Positions 22,001 through 36,457 of a stretch of 64,000 nt of DNA are shown here, piece by piece. The stretch is taken from contig CAXIPT010000003.1 in assembly GCA_964030475.1 (NCBI GenBank), positions 440,797 through 504,796 of the forward strand. Direction: 5' to 3'. The position numbers and the translations under genes are program-made. The first letter of the stretch is position 1; each line of letters begins with the position of its first letter. The notes under the pieces were generated by a model. That model did not search any database, was not told the DNA's origin, and saw only the letters and a program-made list of their open reading frames with translations. The DNA is from Tethya wilhelma. Lineage: Eukaryota > Porifera > Demospongiae > Tethyida > Tethyidae.

Positions 22001-25000
22001 TGCAACTATAGTAGTTGAGGGTGATAAAACTGGACTCACGTCATTCACGTTGAGGACTTGAATATTCAGTGTTGCGTGTGATTCAGCTCCGCCCCCATCC
22101 TGTGCTATTACAGTGAGGTTCCACAGTGTTTGCATCTCATAATCCAGGTTATTTGCGACTACCACATCTCCCGATAATGGGTCGACAAACACCACGAGAA
22201 AGTTACCTGGATCTTGTAAGATATATGTCACGTTGCCATGCACACCAGCGTCACGATCGGTAGCTTGCACGCTCCCAATTCTGGTGCCAAAACTATTCTC
22301 GGCTGCTACAAAGTTATAAACAGTGCTTGTAAACTCAGGGACAAACTCGTTGAGAGGTAGAACTTCAATTCTTACAATCGAAGAAGCCATTCTCGGTGTT
22401 TCTCCTCCATCTGAGCACATTACAGTGAACGTGTGGTCTTGTGCCATTTCAAAGTCAATCTCTCCAGCAACTGTTATCAGTCCCTCTGCTGTGATGTTGA
22501 AGAAAGGTTGCTCGGAGAGAGAGTAAGATATGTCGGCATCTACATCTTCATCTGTACACCGTACTTGTATCACAGGTGACAAGACAGAAGTGGTTTCATT
22601 GATGCTCTCAGTGTAGAGGGTTCTTGTGAACCGAGGCTCGTGGTCATTGATGTCTGTGACTAGAATTTGAACAGTTGTGAAAGAAGACAAAGCACTCCTG
22701 CCTGTTGTGGTTGCTCTCACTGTAAGAGTATAGCTCTGTTGTATGCTGGCGTCCAGCTCGCTGCGAACTATAATGTCACCATTGTTTATATTGATGTGAA
22801 ACGCTTGAGCATCATTTCCACCCTCAATAAAGTAGGCAATATTGATGCTGGGATCACTGGGCGTGGCTGTCACTCTTAAAATGGTCGATCCAATTGATGC
22901 CATTTCTGAGATTGTGACATTATATTCGAGTTGATCAAAGACAGGCGCTGAGATTGAGATGAGGTCGACCGTGACAGTCACTAGAGCTGAGGAAGATAGG
23001 CGTGGCATACCTCTGTCTGTGCATACAACATTGAAACTGAAAACAGCTTGGTTGGATTGTTCCCTCGCTAGTAGGACAGTGCCGTTGGACTGAATGACAA
23101 AGTTCTCTTGTTGAGGAGAAATGGAGTAGTCGATAACTCCATTGTTTCCCAAATCAGAGTCTCTGCACTGCACATCCAATACAGGAGAAAGACGGGTGTG
23201 GTTTGTGATGATGGATTGCACATAGGACAGCTGCTCTGGAACTGGTGCATTATCATTTACATCTTGGACTGAAATGGATACCATACTTGTGCCTGTCATC
23301 CTTGCAGACTCCTGAGCTGATAGTCCACCATCAGTTGCTAGTACGGTCAACAGATAACTATCTTGAGTCTCGCGATCCAATGAAGTAAGAAGACCGATAC
23401 GTCCGGTCGAAGCTTGGATGAAAAATTGATCGGGATTTCCAGACGATATGGAATAAGTGACTTCTCCAAAGCTTCCCACATCTCGATCAGTGGCTAAGAC
23501 ATCTCGGACTAGGCCCAGGGGCATAAGGTCCTCACGAACTGACACTGAGTAGAAAGGTAGCTCAAACTCCGGCGGATATTGGTTTACAAAATCCACTTCT
23601 ATTGTGACCACACCGGTCGAGACACTCTCAGGATCACTCAAATCGAAGCATGTCACCGGCAACACATATACTGGGCTATCGTCCAACAATCCAGTCACTC
23701 TGACAACTCCCAGCCCATCTACACTGAAAAGCTCACTCTGTGGTATGAAAGTAAAGTTGAAAAATGCTGTTTCTCCTTCTTCAACATCACCATCTGTACA
23801 ATTGAGCACTCCTACTGGAAAACCAATGGGTGCATTTTGGTTGACTCTCAAAAGAGCCGAGGGTGGGGTTAGAGGTACTTCATCATTTACGTCGAGAACT
23901 TGGACAAGTAGTAACACACTTGCTTGACGATTGGCTCCATCCACAGCTCTAACAATGAGGCCATGTCTTCGTTGTGTTTCGTAATCAAGGGTGGTAACTA
24001 GCGACACTTGTCCGTTGTCAGGGTTGATGTAGAAGATGCCATCTTCGTTTCCTTCGGCAAAGGAGTAGGTGACTTCGCTGCCATCATTGCTAGTGGCTCC
24101 AATTAGAGTGAACATACTGCTAACATTAGCATTCTCATTGAGTAGCCACTCATAGCTAGTTTGTGAAAAGACTGGAGCAAGAGGTTCGGGTACAAAGATG
24201 AAAACCTGTCCTTGAGTAAAAATTTGACCTTGATCTGCGCACGTTACGTTCACAATGTATGAAGTTGAGCCAGAGAGCGGTTGTGAAACTGTGACAATAG
24301 CTCCAGCAGTGTTTGTTGTGGCATCCTGTGGTGATAGTTCAAATGGAGTATTGGTGAATCCATTGCCTGATATCGCAGGGTTGGCAAAAGGGGGCAGATC
24401 ACTGTCTGTGCACGTGATGGTGAGTATTGTGGTATTCACTGGCGTCGTTTCGCTAACTGTTTGTCCATACAGTCCTCCACTGCTCAATGTAGGTGTGTTA
24501 TCATTTGTGTTAGTGACGTTGATACTAACCATGGCTGTATCATTGAGCTGATTCGAGCCATCATGGCTTCCCCCATCTTGGACTAGTACAGTGAAAGAGT
24601 AGTCCATTGTAGTCTCAAAATCAAGTAGAGAAGTTAGAAGAAGCTCACCAGTCATCGGGTTAAGATAAAATTCTGGATAGCGATCAGCATTCACTATGGT
24701 GTAGGTCAAATCTAACACTGAGCTGTCAATATCTGTGGCTAGCACACTGCCAATGCTGCTTAGAAGAGGTCGGTCTTCTTCTATGGCAAAAGGAAATGCC
24801 TCGCTCGCAAACATTGGTGCTTGTCTGTTAGAGAAGAGTGTCTGGATGCTGATAGTGATTGTGATCTGTTCCGTATCAGCTCCTGATATGAGTATATTGA
24901 GGACAGTGGTAGTGGCTGGCATTAGTGGACCTGACACGTAAATCCTTCCTGTATTTGGTTCAATCATGAAAGAAGATGCTTGCCTTTTGCGACTGCTTAC

Positions 25001-28000
25001 AAACTGATATGTGAGTGCATTTTCATCAGCATCAGTACAATTCAGCTCCAGTACAGTATCACCCATGGCTGCAGTGCTCAGCACCTGCACATCATAGAAG
25101 GATTGCTCACACTCAGGAAGATTGTCGTTCTCATTGATGACAGTCACACTAACACTAGCCGTACCACTCCTTGGTTCATAAGGGTCACTATCTGTTGCTA
25201 TGACGTTAAAAGTCACCACTTGTTCAGTCTCCCAATCCAAAGGTTGAGCCACAAAAAGTTCTCCCAAGATTGAGTCAATGCGGAAGTGATCGCTACCTTC
25301 TAGTCCATATACTAGCTGTCCTTGTAAGCTAGGATCTGTGTCCATTGCTTCGAATCTTGCTACAATTTGTCCAACTTGTGTCAGTTCTGAGACATTGAGT
25401 AAGTAAGATGTCGCGTTGAATGTAGGAGCGTCAAGATTGTCAAAGGAATAGATAATGATGGCTTCAATGATTGCTTCTCTTTCAGAAGGTGTTCCTTGAT
25501 CAGTAACAGATATTTCCAGAGAAAATTGCTCATTTCTTGTGTCAGGAACGATAGGTGCAGGGACAGTCAAAAACCCATTGCTTGTCACGTCAAAGAAGGA
25601 TTCCCCATTTCCGACCGTGATGTTATAAATCAGTTCCCCATCCAGCCCAGCGTCTCCATCAGTGCAACCAAAGTCGATAATCGCTCCTTCAGTTGTCTTG
25701 TTTATGATCACAACGTACACAGGGTCGTCACAAATGGGAGTGAATTCGTTCACTCCTGTGACAAACACGCTCACATTTACAGTCGAAGTTAGTCTCATGG
25801 GGCTGTCCACCACTCCATCAATTGCCTCGACAATGAGATCGTAGCTCGTTTCTCTCTCAAAATCAAGCGATCTGAGAATCGACAGTGCTCCAGTTTCATC
25901 GTCAATAAAAAATCTATCTTGAAGATCGTCTTGTAGTCTGTAGCTGACCTGTCCATTGATGCCAGCATCTCTGTCAGTAGCTTGAACGGTTAGAATTGTG
26001 AAGTCTATGATGGGAATATTTTCAGGTACTTCTGCAGAGTAAGATGTGTTGGTGAACTCAGGTGCGTGTGTGTTTACCTCCACAACAGACACTACCACCC
26101 TTGTCATGCTAGAGCGAGAGAGAGAGCCAGGATTTCGGCACTCGATAAAAAAAGTGACGTTATCAAATTCTCGTGTAGCCAAGTCACCTGATACAGTTAC
26201 ATGACCTGTGATAGCGTCCACACTGAACAGATCTGTCGAGTTTTCCACCACTTGATAAGTCACTTCAGCATTGGCACCTATATCATCATCAGTGCAGTTC
26301 ACAGTGCCAACAGAATGCCCGTTCATCTCATTTCCCATTAGAGGGCCAAATAGATAGGGGTCCAACTCAAACTGGGGCGTGTTATCATTGGTATCTGTGA
26401 CGGTGATGTTGACCACACCTATCGAAGATCTTCTGTCCTCGACTACCATTGATTGGTCGGATATATTGACAGTGAGAGAGTAGAAATCTAGCACTTCACG
26501 ATCTAACGTTCCTCTCACAATTACTTGTCCTTGATTGTCAATCTGGAAAGCATTTCCGATATTTCCCGACTCAATCATGAAGACCACCTGACCATCAGGC
26601 CCAGCATCTAGGTCAACCCAGTCCAACTGTGTAATGACTGATGGTCGCAAGTTTTCTGCCACTTCTAACAGTTGACTCGAGAAAGAAGGCGTGTGTTCGT
26701 TTATCGGTAGCACGTCTACGAATACTTCTGTCGTGTCGTTCAGGTTGAAAGAGTCGACACATATCACATTCAGGGTGTGAGTGGTACTAGTTTCATAGTC
26801 CAAACTGCTATTGATAGTGATTACACCAGTGCTTGAATCAATGGTGAATAGTTCGTTTGGATTTCCAGACACAATGTTGTACGATATGGTATCATTGTCG
26901 TCCGAATCTGAGCACCGGATTTGCACAATTTGTGTGCCTATTTCGGTCGTCTCAAAGGCACCATGGGTGTAAGGTGTATTCACAAAGGTAGGAGGGTCCC
27001 GGATCACATCCAGGACGGATATGATGAGTAATACTGTAGTGCTCAGTGGCATTGCACCCATATCAGTGGCCACTAGTGAATAGCGATAAAATACAAAAGA
27101 GTCTGAGCTCAGGGCCAGTGTGGGGAACACACAGCCCGTACTCTCTCTGATGCCAAACCTGCTCACTTCAGAAGGTAGGGCGTTGATCAGTGAGTATCGA
27201 ACCACTCCATCTGGTGTGTCTGTACCATCCTGATCAGTTGCTGTGAAACATGCTATGTCGACACCAACAGGTGCGTCTTCTCTGACACTCAATGCGAAAA
27301 AAGATCTATTGAAGCGTGGGCGATGGTCGTTTGTGCTCACAGAGTTCACACCAATACTAACAGTTGAAGACCTAGGTGGGCTGCCTCCATCTGAGCAGGT
27401 TATCTCCACAACAACATTCGTACGAAGTATTTCGGTCGTGTAAAGTGACCCATTTTCGTAGATTTCAAAGCTATCGGCCAGACTTGTACTGGAGATTGAA
27501 AACGAGGTGCTGCCATTCATGCTAGAGTCTGGATCGCTGCAGTCAAAGTCGACTACAAATGCTGATGGACCGTCGGCCTCAGATATAGACACTGAGGGAG
27601 GGTTTGATGGAGTGATCGTGGGCGAGTTATCATTTTGGTCGAGGATGGTGATATTGACAGTTGTGGAGGAACTCAGGGAAGGTGAGCCGCTTGTGTCTGA
27701 CGGGGGGATTACATTTTGTGCCTCAATTTCGAGAATGTACAGGTCAAGCATTTCCCGATCGATCGTCTGGCTTACTCGGATGATTCCGTTGGCAGGATCT
27801 ATTGAAAATCTCCCACCAATGTTCCCGTCTGTGATATTGTAGGTAGGCGTGTTATAGCGAACATTGTCATCATCAACTGCACTAACTTGAAACACAGATG
27901 TACCAATAGCACTATTTTCGAGCAAATTAGTCGAGTACGGAGCTCCGACAAACACTGGTGGGAAATCGTTGAAAGGATCAAGATTTATAGTCACTCCCGA

Positions 28001-31000
28001 AGTGGTATTCTTATTGGCAGAGTCATAGCAAGCAACTCTAAAGGTGTAGCGAGGAACGGTTTCCAAATCTAGCGATCCTGTCACAGTGATTTGACCAGTC
28101 TGTGAATCTATCATAAACGGGTTGGTGGAAAGTGAACTGATGAGGTCATATCTGACTGGTATGCCGTCGGCCATGTTGTCTGCATCACTGCAGCTGGGAC
28201 GCCCAGCTGGAGTATTAAGGGGTGAGCTCTCAGAAACCGTAAAGAAATAATCCGTGCGAGTAAAAATTGGGTTATTGTCGTCCACATTTAGTATGTTGAC
28301 AATGACAGTAGCTAGATCTGAGTTCCCGGCTCTATCTGACGCGGACACCGTCACAATATACATCCTAGCTTGAGTCTCATAGTCCAGAGCATCAGTTAGT
28401 GTGATCACACCAGTTTCTGAGTCAATGGAGAATGGAGATACGGAAGTGTTGCTGAGTGTGTAAGACACCACACCAAAATCTCCGGCGTCTAAGTCTTCCG
28501 CTAGCACGGTACCAACTGTTGAACCGACGGAAGTGGATTCGGGAATGGAAAATCGGTAGCTGGAATTTACAAAACTGGGTCCAAACTCGTCCACATCTGT
28601 GACAGTTATGACGAGACTAGCTTCGGCTGATCTTGGAGTAGGTGTGCCATTATCTCTGCACTGGACCGTCAGAATATGGCTGCCTCGTTCTTCAAAGTTT
28701 AAAGTTCCTCTCACGGTGACTATCCCATTGTCTTGGATCGAAAAGAGATCTCCAGAAATGAACAAAGAAGTGCGACCATTGTTTCCAGAATCGCGGTCTG
28801 AGCAAGATATAGCTGGTGTATCGATCACTACTTGACTACCAATGCCAACTCCTTCCTGTATAGCACCAGCATAGGTACTACTGGATAACACTGGCGTATT
28901 GTCGTTCACATCTCGTACTGTTATCTCCACGGTAACGGTATCATTTAGTACCTCATAGTCAGGATTGGTACTACCACCACTGTCCGTTGCCAAGACGACC
29001 AGAGAGTAAGAAGTGACCATTTCATGGTCCAGTGATCGCATGAGCGTGATTTGTCCGGTTGTGGATGAAATGACAAAAGTTAGTGGATCTGCATTGTCAA
29101 CAATGCTGTATCTCAAATCATTATGAGGTGGGAGGTCATTATCCCTAGCAACGACAGGGGCACCAATCATTGAATTCAGAGGGAGGTTTTCGTTGGCATT
29201 AATTGGAATAACATCCACGCCAAAATCAGGGGCATTATCGTTTATAGGTTGCACGCTGATAGGTACGGTAGCAACATCTGATCTAGCTGGCATTCCACCA
29301 TCTTCACACACAATCTCCAAGCTGTAAGACCTCTGTGTCTCATAATCCAGTGCTGACACAAGTTGTAACGTGCCTAGACTTGAAATGGTGAATGCTCCAC
29401 GTGGATTTCCACTGCGAATCCTAAACCTGACTTCACCAAACACACCTCTGTCATCATCTGAACAGTTATACTCGCCTATAATCATTGGTAGTACGCTTGG
29501 GCCTTCGATCAAACTGATCTCTGTCACTGCTGAAGTGATTTGAGGCGTCTCATCATTAATATTTCCAATCTCTACATCCACCACAGCCTCGGCTATATTA
29601 GGTGGGTCACCATTATCCGACGCTTGTACCCGCAGCACGTAAAGTTGGCGTAGCTCGTAGTCTAGTGAAGAAATTAGCTGTATTGTGCCACTGGTTCTAC
29701 CGATGGTGAACGTTTCACGCTCGTTCAAGAGTTGGTAGGTCAGGCTAGCCCCTGTCGAGGAATTAGCTGCTACTGTAATAAGATCACGAACTGGTGTGGC
29801 ATTTTCATCAACACTAGTGTCGTACCTTGACGAAGGTTGAAATGAAATGGTGCTGTCCACAAGCACTTGGATGCTTACAGCTGCTGTGTCGCTTCGGTTC
29901 AGTGGTGTAGGCCCGATACACAGCACTGTGATGGAGTAGCCTCTACTTACTGGCAGGTTCATGGCCACTTCAATAAGTCCTTCGCTGTTGATGGAAAAGA
30001 ATTGAGAGCCGACAGAATTGCTGTCCAGTGAGTAGAAAATGTCTGCATTTCGACCAATATCTGCGTCAGTACACTGCACCATTGTTACTGGTGTGCCTGT
30101 CTCTGTTGTGGCGTTCAAGAGAGTCGAGTAAAGCTGTTGAGTGAATTGCGGTGAATTATCGTCAATATCAGAGATGGTGATATTGATCATTGTGGTGCTG
30201 GTACGAGGGGGAGAGCCCTGGTCATTAGCTCGAATCATGAATACGTAGAGGTCTTGCATCTCTCTGTCCAAGTTCCCAGCTACTTGTAGCACACCTTCGT
30301 TGCTAATGCTAAACAGAGCTTCGTCGAGGTTTACGATTGTGTAAGCCACATGGCCATGAGGATGACTTGAGCTGTCTAAATCAGTAGCATTTACAGTAAG
30401 AATGCTAGTTCCAACTCGAGCATTTTCAGGCACGCTGTCTTCATGATAGCTGAGAGCAAAAGTGGGTGTGAATTCATTCACTGGTTGGACCACAATTCTC
30501 ATAGTGGCATTGACTTGGCGTGGCTCTGGACCACTGTCTGAAACTCTTACTAATAGATCGTAACTCTGGACTGTTTCAAAGTCTATCTGTTGTAGCGTGT
30601 AAAGGGCTCCAGTATTTCTTATTTCAAACGTATTGTCTGTGTTTCCCGAGACTATTGTGTAAGTTAGTACTCCATTGGGGCCTTGATCTTGATCCGAACA
30701 TGAGAGAGAGTCGGGTAGCATTCGTCCGCGAGGAAAATCCTCAAAGATTGTATTCGTGATAAAAACAGACTCGCAGATCGGCGAAAATTCGTTTGCATCT
30801 AGCACACTTATTTCAAGTCTCTCAGTAACAGTGAAGTCACTGTCAGCCGCACTTATGTTGAGCGTGTAGCTTTGTCGGGTGAAGAAATTGAGTCTTCTTG
30901 TCAAAAACAGTCCACCGGTATTGGAAAATATCCCAAAAGGACTGTCGCTTTCTCTATCCACGATGGAATAAGTTAATCGCCCGAAGCTTCCTCTGTCCGG

Positions 31001-34000
31001 ATCAAAGGCATTCACAGTGAAGAATATTTCCTGCAGCGGTTGTGCTTCACTGACTGAGATTGCAGCGGGCAGATTCACAAATGTTGGGACGTTACGATTG
31101 ATGGAAGATATGAAAATTGTCACTTGATAGATGCTTCTTCGTGTGGGGAAGCCTTCATCCGTAACATACACTGTAGCTACTAGAATATTCTGGTCTGTGT
31201 TGTTGAGAAAATTTCTTAAAGTTATTTCACCGTTTTGATCAATTTGAAGCACACCAAAGTCTTCCTCTAAGGAATAGTCCAGTTCTCCATTGACTCCTAT
31301 ATCTCTGTCACTGCAGTTCAACTGTAGAATGCTCTCTCCAACAACTAGAGTTTCAGGGATTGTAACGGCAAGCATCGTATTTTCACAGACAGGGTCATTA
31401 TCGTTTGCATCTCGTACGAAAATGATCAACTCAGCCCTATCAGACCGCCTTGGTCCTGCGGTGGTACGAACCTCAGTCACTTCCACCGTCATGGTGTATG
31501 TTGAGATTTGCTCCCGGTCTAGTGCAGCTGCTGTTTGCACGTTTCCAGTGGTGGGCCCAATTATAAATACACCCGGGACACTCTGGTTTAAGAGGCTGTA
31601 TTCGAGTTGATTGGAGTCTATGTCACTGGCTTGTACAGTTACGACAACTGTATTGATTGGCACATCTTCATTCACGAATGCCACTATAGTGTCATTGGCT
31701 ATTACAGGTGGACTGGAATCATCCTCGAACACTCGAATAAAAATGATGACGCTGTCTGATAGACTGGGCACTCCTAAATCAGAGCAGAACACACGCAATT
31801 CAAATTCCTCAAAGGAAGTATTCTGAGGCAGAATAAGTGTATTGGATACACTCAGCTCTCCACTGACTGAATTAATAGCAAAAGCTTCGTTCGTATTTCC
31901 TTGGCCGATCGAGTACCTTATTTCTCCATTCAAACCACTCTCAGTGTCATTGCAAAACACACTAGTGATACTAGTGCCCACTGGAGATAACTCGCTAACC
32001 TCAAAAGTCCTGCTACCAACTTGAGGTACGGGCCGGTTCAAGTTCCCTTCAGTTAGCGTAAAAATGACCAGTGCACTGTCTCTATTTTGACCGTCCGAGA
32101 CGTATACTTCTGCTGATATGATAGTCTCTGAGACGTTAAAGACCGAATTGAAAAGAAGTATTTCGCCATGTTCGGCAATTTCAAAGTGTCCATTCGACTC
32201 CATAGTGTAAGTCAAGGTTCCACCAAGACCTACGTCAGCATCTGTTGCAAAAACCTGACCAACTGGATATCGATTTGCAGGTGTGGTGCGTGACACGTTG
32301 AACCTGTATGCATCGGATTCAAAAACGGGCAGGTTGTCGTTTTCGGGCAAGACAGTCACTAGTACTGTGGCACGAGCTACGTTAGTACCGTCAGTGCACT
32401 CTATCTCAAATCCGTGACTCTGAGCTGTTTCGTAATCCAGTAGTCCTCGCAGTCTCACTTCACCCGTGGTACTGTCGATACGAAATGTGTTTTCAATTCC
32501 TGGACCAGGATTTCCGAAACTGATGCCCTGAAGTGCACCAACGCGTCGATCCATATCGGTACAGTTCACCTCACTTCCTTCCAGAATGATAGCAGGAGGT
32601 GGAGTCAATTCTGAGAGTGATATACTGTAGTTGCTACGAGCGATTGTAGGAGAGAATTCATTGATTGCTTGTCCACTGTAAACGAGGAATACCTGTCGAC
32701 AGTTGGAGTTCTCTGGTATGGGATAAATGTCACAGCCAGTCACACGTAAGAAGACAAATGTCAAGAACGTATTTGCAGGATTATCATAGTCAATCTCTTG
32801 ACGAAGTGAGACTTCTCCAGAGAAGAAATCTACGCTAAAGAAGCGACTGTTTTCACCATCATCTTGAAGCGTGTATGTTATGTTTCCATCGGGACCAGCA
32901 TCTGCATCGGTAAATCTGTAATAGTGAGGCAGTGTTAGTCGGAATCGGCCACTTATTGTACTGGGCATAGCTACCACAGTTCCGACTGGCGTAGTTTCAG
33001 GGATACGGATTGCGAACCGGGTTGGAGTATTGACAAGTACTGGTCTGTATTCATTTACTGGGAGAATGGCAATATCGACTCGCGAAACATTTGAATGGTT
33101 TGCTATTGAGTTGTCAAAACACATGACGCCAAATGAATACGATATACGAGTTTCGTAGTCTAGATCTTCGGTGACTGATAAAGCACCCGTGTTCTCATTC
33201 AGGATGAAAGGCCCGTGGTCTGCACCACTGGTGATGGCATAAGTAATACCTGAATCATCCGAATCCAGGTCAGTGCAACTGACGGACTCGAAACCAGAGC
33301 TAGGACGGGGGAACATTGGAAGAAATGTTTCGTGAACGCTAAAGAGATAGTTTGCTCGTGAAAACTGTGGACTTTCGTCGTCAGTATCATTTACATTGAT
33401 TGTCACCGTTACCTCACTCGACCTTCTTACACTGGTATCTTGCCCGGGTGGATTAGAAGCAGTCACTATAAACGCATACCTGTTGTTGACATCAGAGTTA
33501 AAAGCCTGATCCAGTCTTATATCTCCATTTGTATTGATACTGAAAATATCGCTTCCAGTGCCTAGACTATAGTTGATGTTGCCAAACAGTCCTACATCTC
33601 TGTCAGTGGCATTTACAGATACTAGTGTGCTACCCACTGGATGGTCTTCTTGAAAAGTGAGCTCAATATTAGAGTGGCTAAAGACAGGGGTGTACTCATT
33701 TTCAAGCGAAACAGTCACCATCACATTAATGATGTCGCTAGTAACCAAGAACCTGTCAGCATGGCTACACTGTATGAACACATTGAATGTCCTAGTACTC
33801 ACAGTATTCAGTGTCATCAGCAACAGACTAGCATCCATGGTGAGAGCTAGGGAACCAGTTAGAGGATTGATAGACAGAAACTGCACGTTAGGATTGATAG
33901 AATTGATCCGATAAGTGAGCTCCAGGTTCTCTGGATGTGTGCACGTGATGTCATTAGCAATGACTTGACCACTGCGGTGGTTTTGGTTGAGGAGTATGGT

Positions 34001-34420
34001 GGCTGTATCTCTACCGAAGGTGGGAGTGACTTGAGACGACACCCCTATACATGTCATGTATGAGAATAAGACGGTTTATCTTTAAAACTGCTCACAACTT
34101 AACTTATACAAGAATTAGCTCTCTCAAGTAGAACTGGCTTACATAAGGGTTTGACAGAAAATTTATAGCTGAGACTATAACAGCCTTATAATTAATTCAG
34201 GCCACACACACACACATACACAGACACACAAGCAATGTTGAGAAGCCTTGCAAATCAATGGTGGGAGGGTACAACATCAGTAAAGCACTGCCTTACACTA
34301 CCTCTTAAATTATTAGACGATCTGGATCACTTTAAAGTTATCAATCTACTTACTCTTTATTCCAACCACCACCAGAATGAATACTGCCACGAGAGGGTAC
34401 TTCATTTTCCACGTCTTCAT
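15756..34420 (-). CDS. giant transmembrane cadherin, about 53 repeats
   Basis: Four exons with matching phases: 34354-34420 (signal peptide MKTWKMKYPLVAVFILVVVG), 17103-34044, 16536-16740 and 15756-15995, giving about 5,817 aa. Exon 2 (16,942 bp) encodes nearly the whole ectodomain. Counting linker motifs (VNDNTPVL, INDNAPDF, LNEFVPEF and others) gives about 53 cadherin repeats of about 105 aa, with LDRE/LDYE and DxD calcium motifs. No EGF or laminin-G domain precedes the membrane. One transmembrane segment lies near 5631-5658. The cytoplasmic tail of about 160 aa has an acidic stretch and a terminal KKKRKKHRSK cluster; I see no clear beta-catenin site. Many linkers are degenerate (NEF, DNL, EPL), so calcium sites vary. 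Its role is presumably cell adhesion or recognition. It resembles Fat/Dachsous-type giants in scale but cannot be assigned to either. Confidence 0.92.
15998..16100. repeat. GT microsatellite in last cadherin intron
   Basis: Two (GT)n runs lie immediately upstream (minus strand) of the terminal exon acceptor AACAG. They border the right end of the 1.6-kb duplication. Confidence 0.9.
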
Positions 34421-34444
34421 GACAAGACTGGGAGCAGATCCTAA

Positions 34445-36000
34445 TCCAAACCAGCACGTGTAGATACAGCCTATATAGACTATACACTGTGTATGTGTAG
34501 TTCACTACACACAGCAGCTTGAGGTATGGCTTATCACTGACTATAGCACCAAGTCCAGTGAGCTAGAATAATCACAGATAGATCTAGCTGCAGAGAACCA
34601 CAAAACTTCAAAGTGGGTGGAGGTGATATCCTTAACTGTTGAGGGGTGTGCACTGAGATCCACCCAAAAATATCACTAGTTACTTAAACTCTACAGCTAT
34701 ATACCTCTATTCTGTACACTCAGTGTGAAACCAAATAGCTTTGAGTCATATACAACTTCAAACCAGAAATATTCTTACTGGTTTCAGCTAAACCTCGGTA
34801 TAATACTGTTGATCGCTGACTTGCTAATAATATTGCAACACCTTGTTGTTATCTGTCTGTGACTTAAATTGACTTGTGTACTAGTTTGAAATGGGCAATG
34901 GGTGTGGTGGTATTGTCAATGGGTGGCACATGTACTCTCTGGTGGATTGGCATCTCATGACTTAAGAAATTAACAACAAACAAGAGAATGAATAGCGTTA
35001 TGAGAAGCTACCAGTCAATATTCACAATCACATCGCAAAAGATTGAATCTAGTCAACAAGTGGAGACAACCAGACTATATATATTCTAAGAATCTAGGTA
35101 CAATGTGCATGCCTATAGACTACCAGTACATGGTTCAGACTATATTATAGTTGAATTCCTTTCATCATTTCATCATGATCACCTCATAGTGAACTAAATA
35201 ACATCCGTGTGCGGTCGTAAGTTCACAAGGTGTGCTCAATCAGTCCATATGGGCTGATCTATATGAACAAACAACCGACTATTACTTTATTTTAAATCCA
35301 TCTGATTCATAACAAAAATTATTGATATAGCATACATGCATATAGCGTAGGATGAAAAGGAAACTGATCGATAGGTGCAGGATATTTTAGGTTTGACTAG
35401 GGTTACACGGGAGCTTGATCTACATGTGTGGCTCAATAAAATAGTGCCCACATTATAGCAGTCAAGACCAGATGGATGGTGCACACACCCACAGGCTTCA
35501 AGTTACAAATAGAGGCAAACAGACCTCATGAATAACACAAGGTGCAGGGGGACTAAATTCATAGCATACCAGAGACTACTTGCTGTGGTCTGCATATTTA
35601 CAGCTCTATGTTGAATTGGCCACATGCATACAGTCAGTAGAATTAAAGCCTATATTCACAATGTCATTATAGTTAACCACACACACACACACACACGTAC
35701 ACATACATTATACACATGTATATATATGTATGATATGAAGTGGCCGGTATGCATGACTAATAATTGGAATTGCCAGGTCACAATGCATTGCAGTGTATAT
35801 ACATTATAGTAGCAGTAATACTGTATTTATTGATAGGACCGATTCAATTATTGTGATATATACCAAAAGAAGATGTAGTTAGTACAAATCAGTGATGGAA
35901 ATTCATAGATTGTTCACAAATGTAGAACCAACCAAATAAAAGGTTTTGACAATGAAGAGCTGAGTCAAGAGATAGACACATGAATATATAGGGACATAGT
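34445..36000. other. intergenic region between cadherin start and IER3IP1
   Basis: No gene is seen. This must include the cadherin promoter. There is a (CA)n run at 35681-35704 and AT-rich sequence. Short open frames here are not supported. Confidence 0.6.
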
Positions 36001-36012
36001 TTTGATTAAATA

Positions 36013-36066
36013 CTATCCTGATATTAACTCATACACTATTACCAGTACATTGACGGCCATCAGCGG

Positions 36067-36097
<31 letters not shown>

Positions 36098-36457
36098 AGT
36101 GAGTGAGAGAGAGAGAGAGAGAGAGAGAATAAACTCTGCTCAGGAATTAAAACCAACCCACCTCTTAATAATGTCTGTACTGAAGTGATAAGAGAGACTA
36201 GCTTAAACTTGACTCCTCCCTCATCCACAAATCCTTCATTTCTATAGTCCCTGCCCCATCCAACTATATAGAGCAGCACACAAAGATGGTGGGCATTAAA
36301 TAGGACACGCATATCTAATTTCTCCAGTTAGGTGGCATTGTGACAATGATAAAACATAGCCTGTACCTTTCTTTAGAAATCTTTCTTCGTTTAAAATAGC
36401 TATTGCATTGATAAGTAGCAGACCAGCTTCAAACAGCGTCCCTATTGTGAAGACCAT
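36013..36457 (-). CDS. IER3IP1: IER3IP1/Yos1, small ER-Golgi membrane protein
   Basis: Three exons with phase 1 junctions: 36367-36457, 36162-36263 and 36013-36068, giving 82 aa, the same length as the human protein. Exon 1 reads MVFTIGTLFEAGLLLINAIA then ILNEERFLKK, matching the LLQAALL..NAIAVLHEERFLK signature. Exon 2 starts VGWGRDY and holds KLVSLITSVQTLLR. Exon 3 encodes the second hydrophobic segment VPLMAVNVLVIVYELISG. Two membrane segments flank a short loop. In yeast Yos1 acts with Yip1/Yif1 in COPII vesicle transport. The gene is easily missed because all exons are short and one acceptor is embedded in a GT/CA repeat. Confidence 0.9.
36068..36130. repeat. GT and GA microsatellites in IER3IP1 intron
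   Basis: A (GT)n tract followed by (GA)n fills most of the second intron of IER3IP1. On the minus strand it forms the pyrimidine-rich and CA-rich run up to the CAG acceptor at 36069. Confidence 0.85.

Noticed and set aside
17187..33914. Many open frames of 60-150 codons on the plus strand opposite the cadherin
   Set aside because: They are antisense shadows of a long coding exon. None has recognisable domains or its own splice structure.
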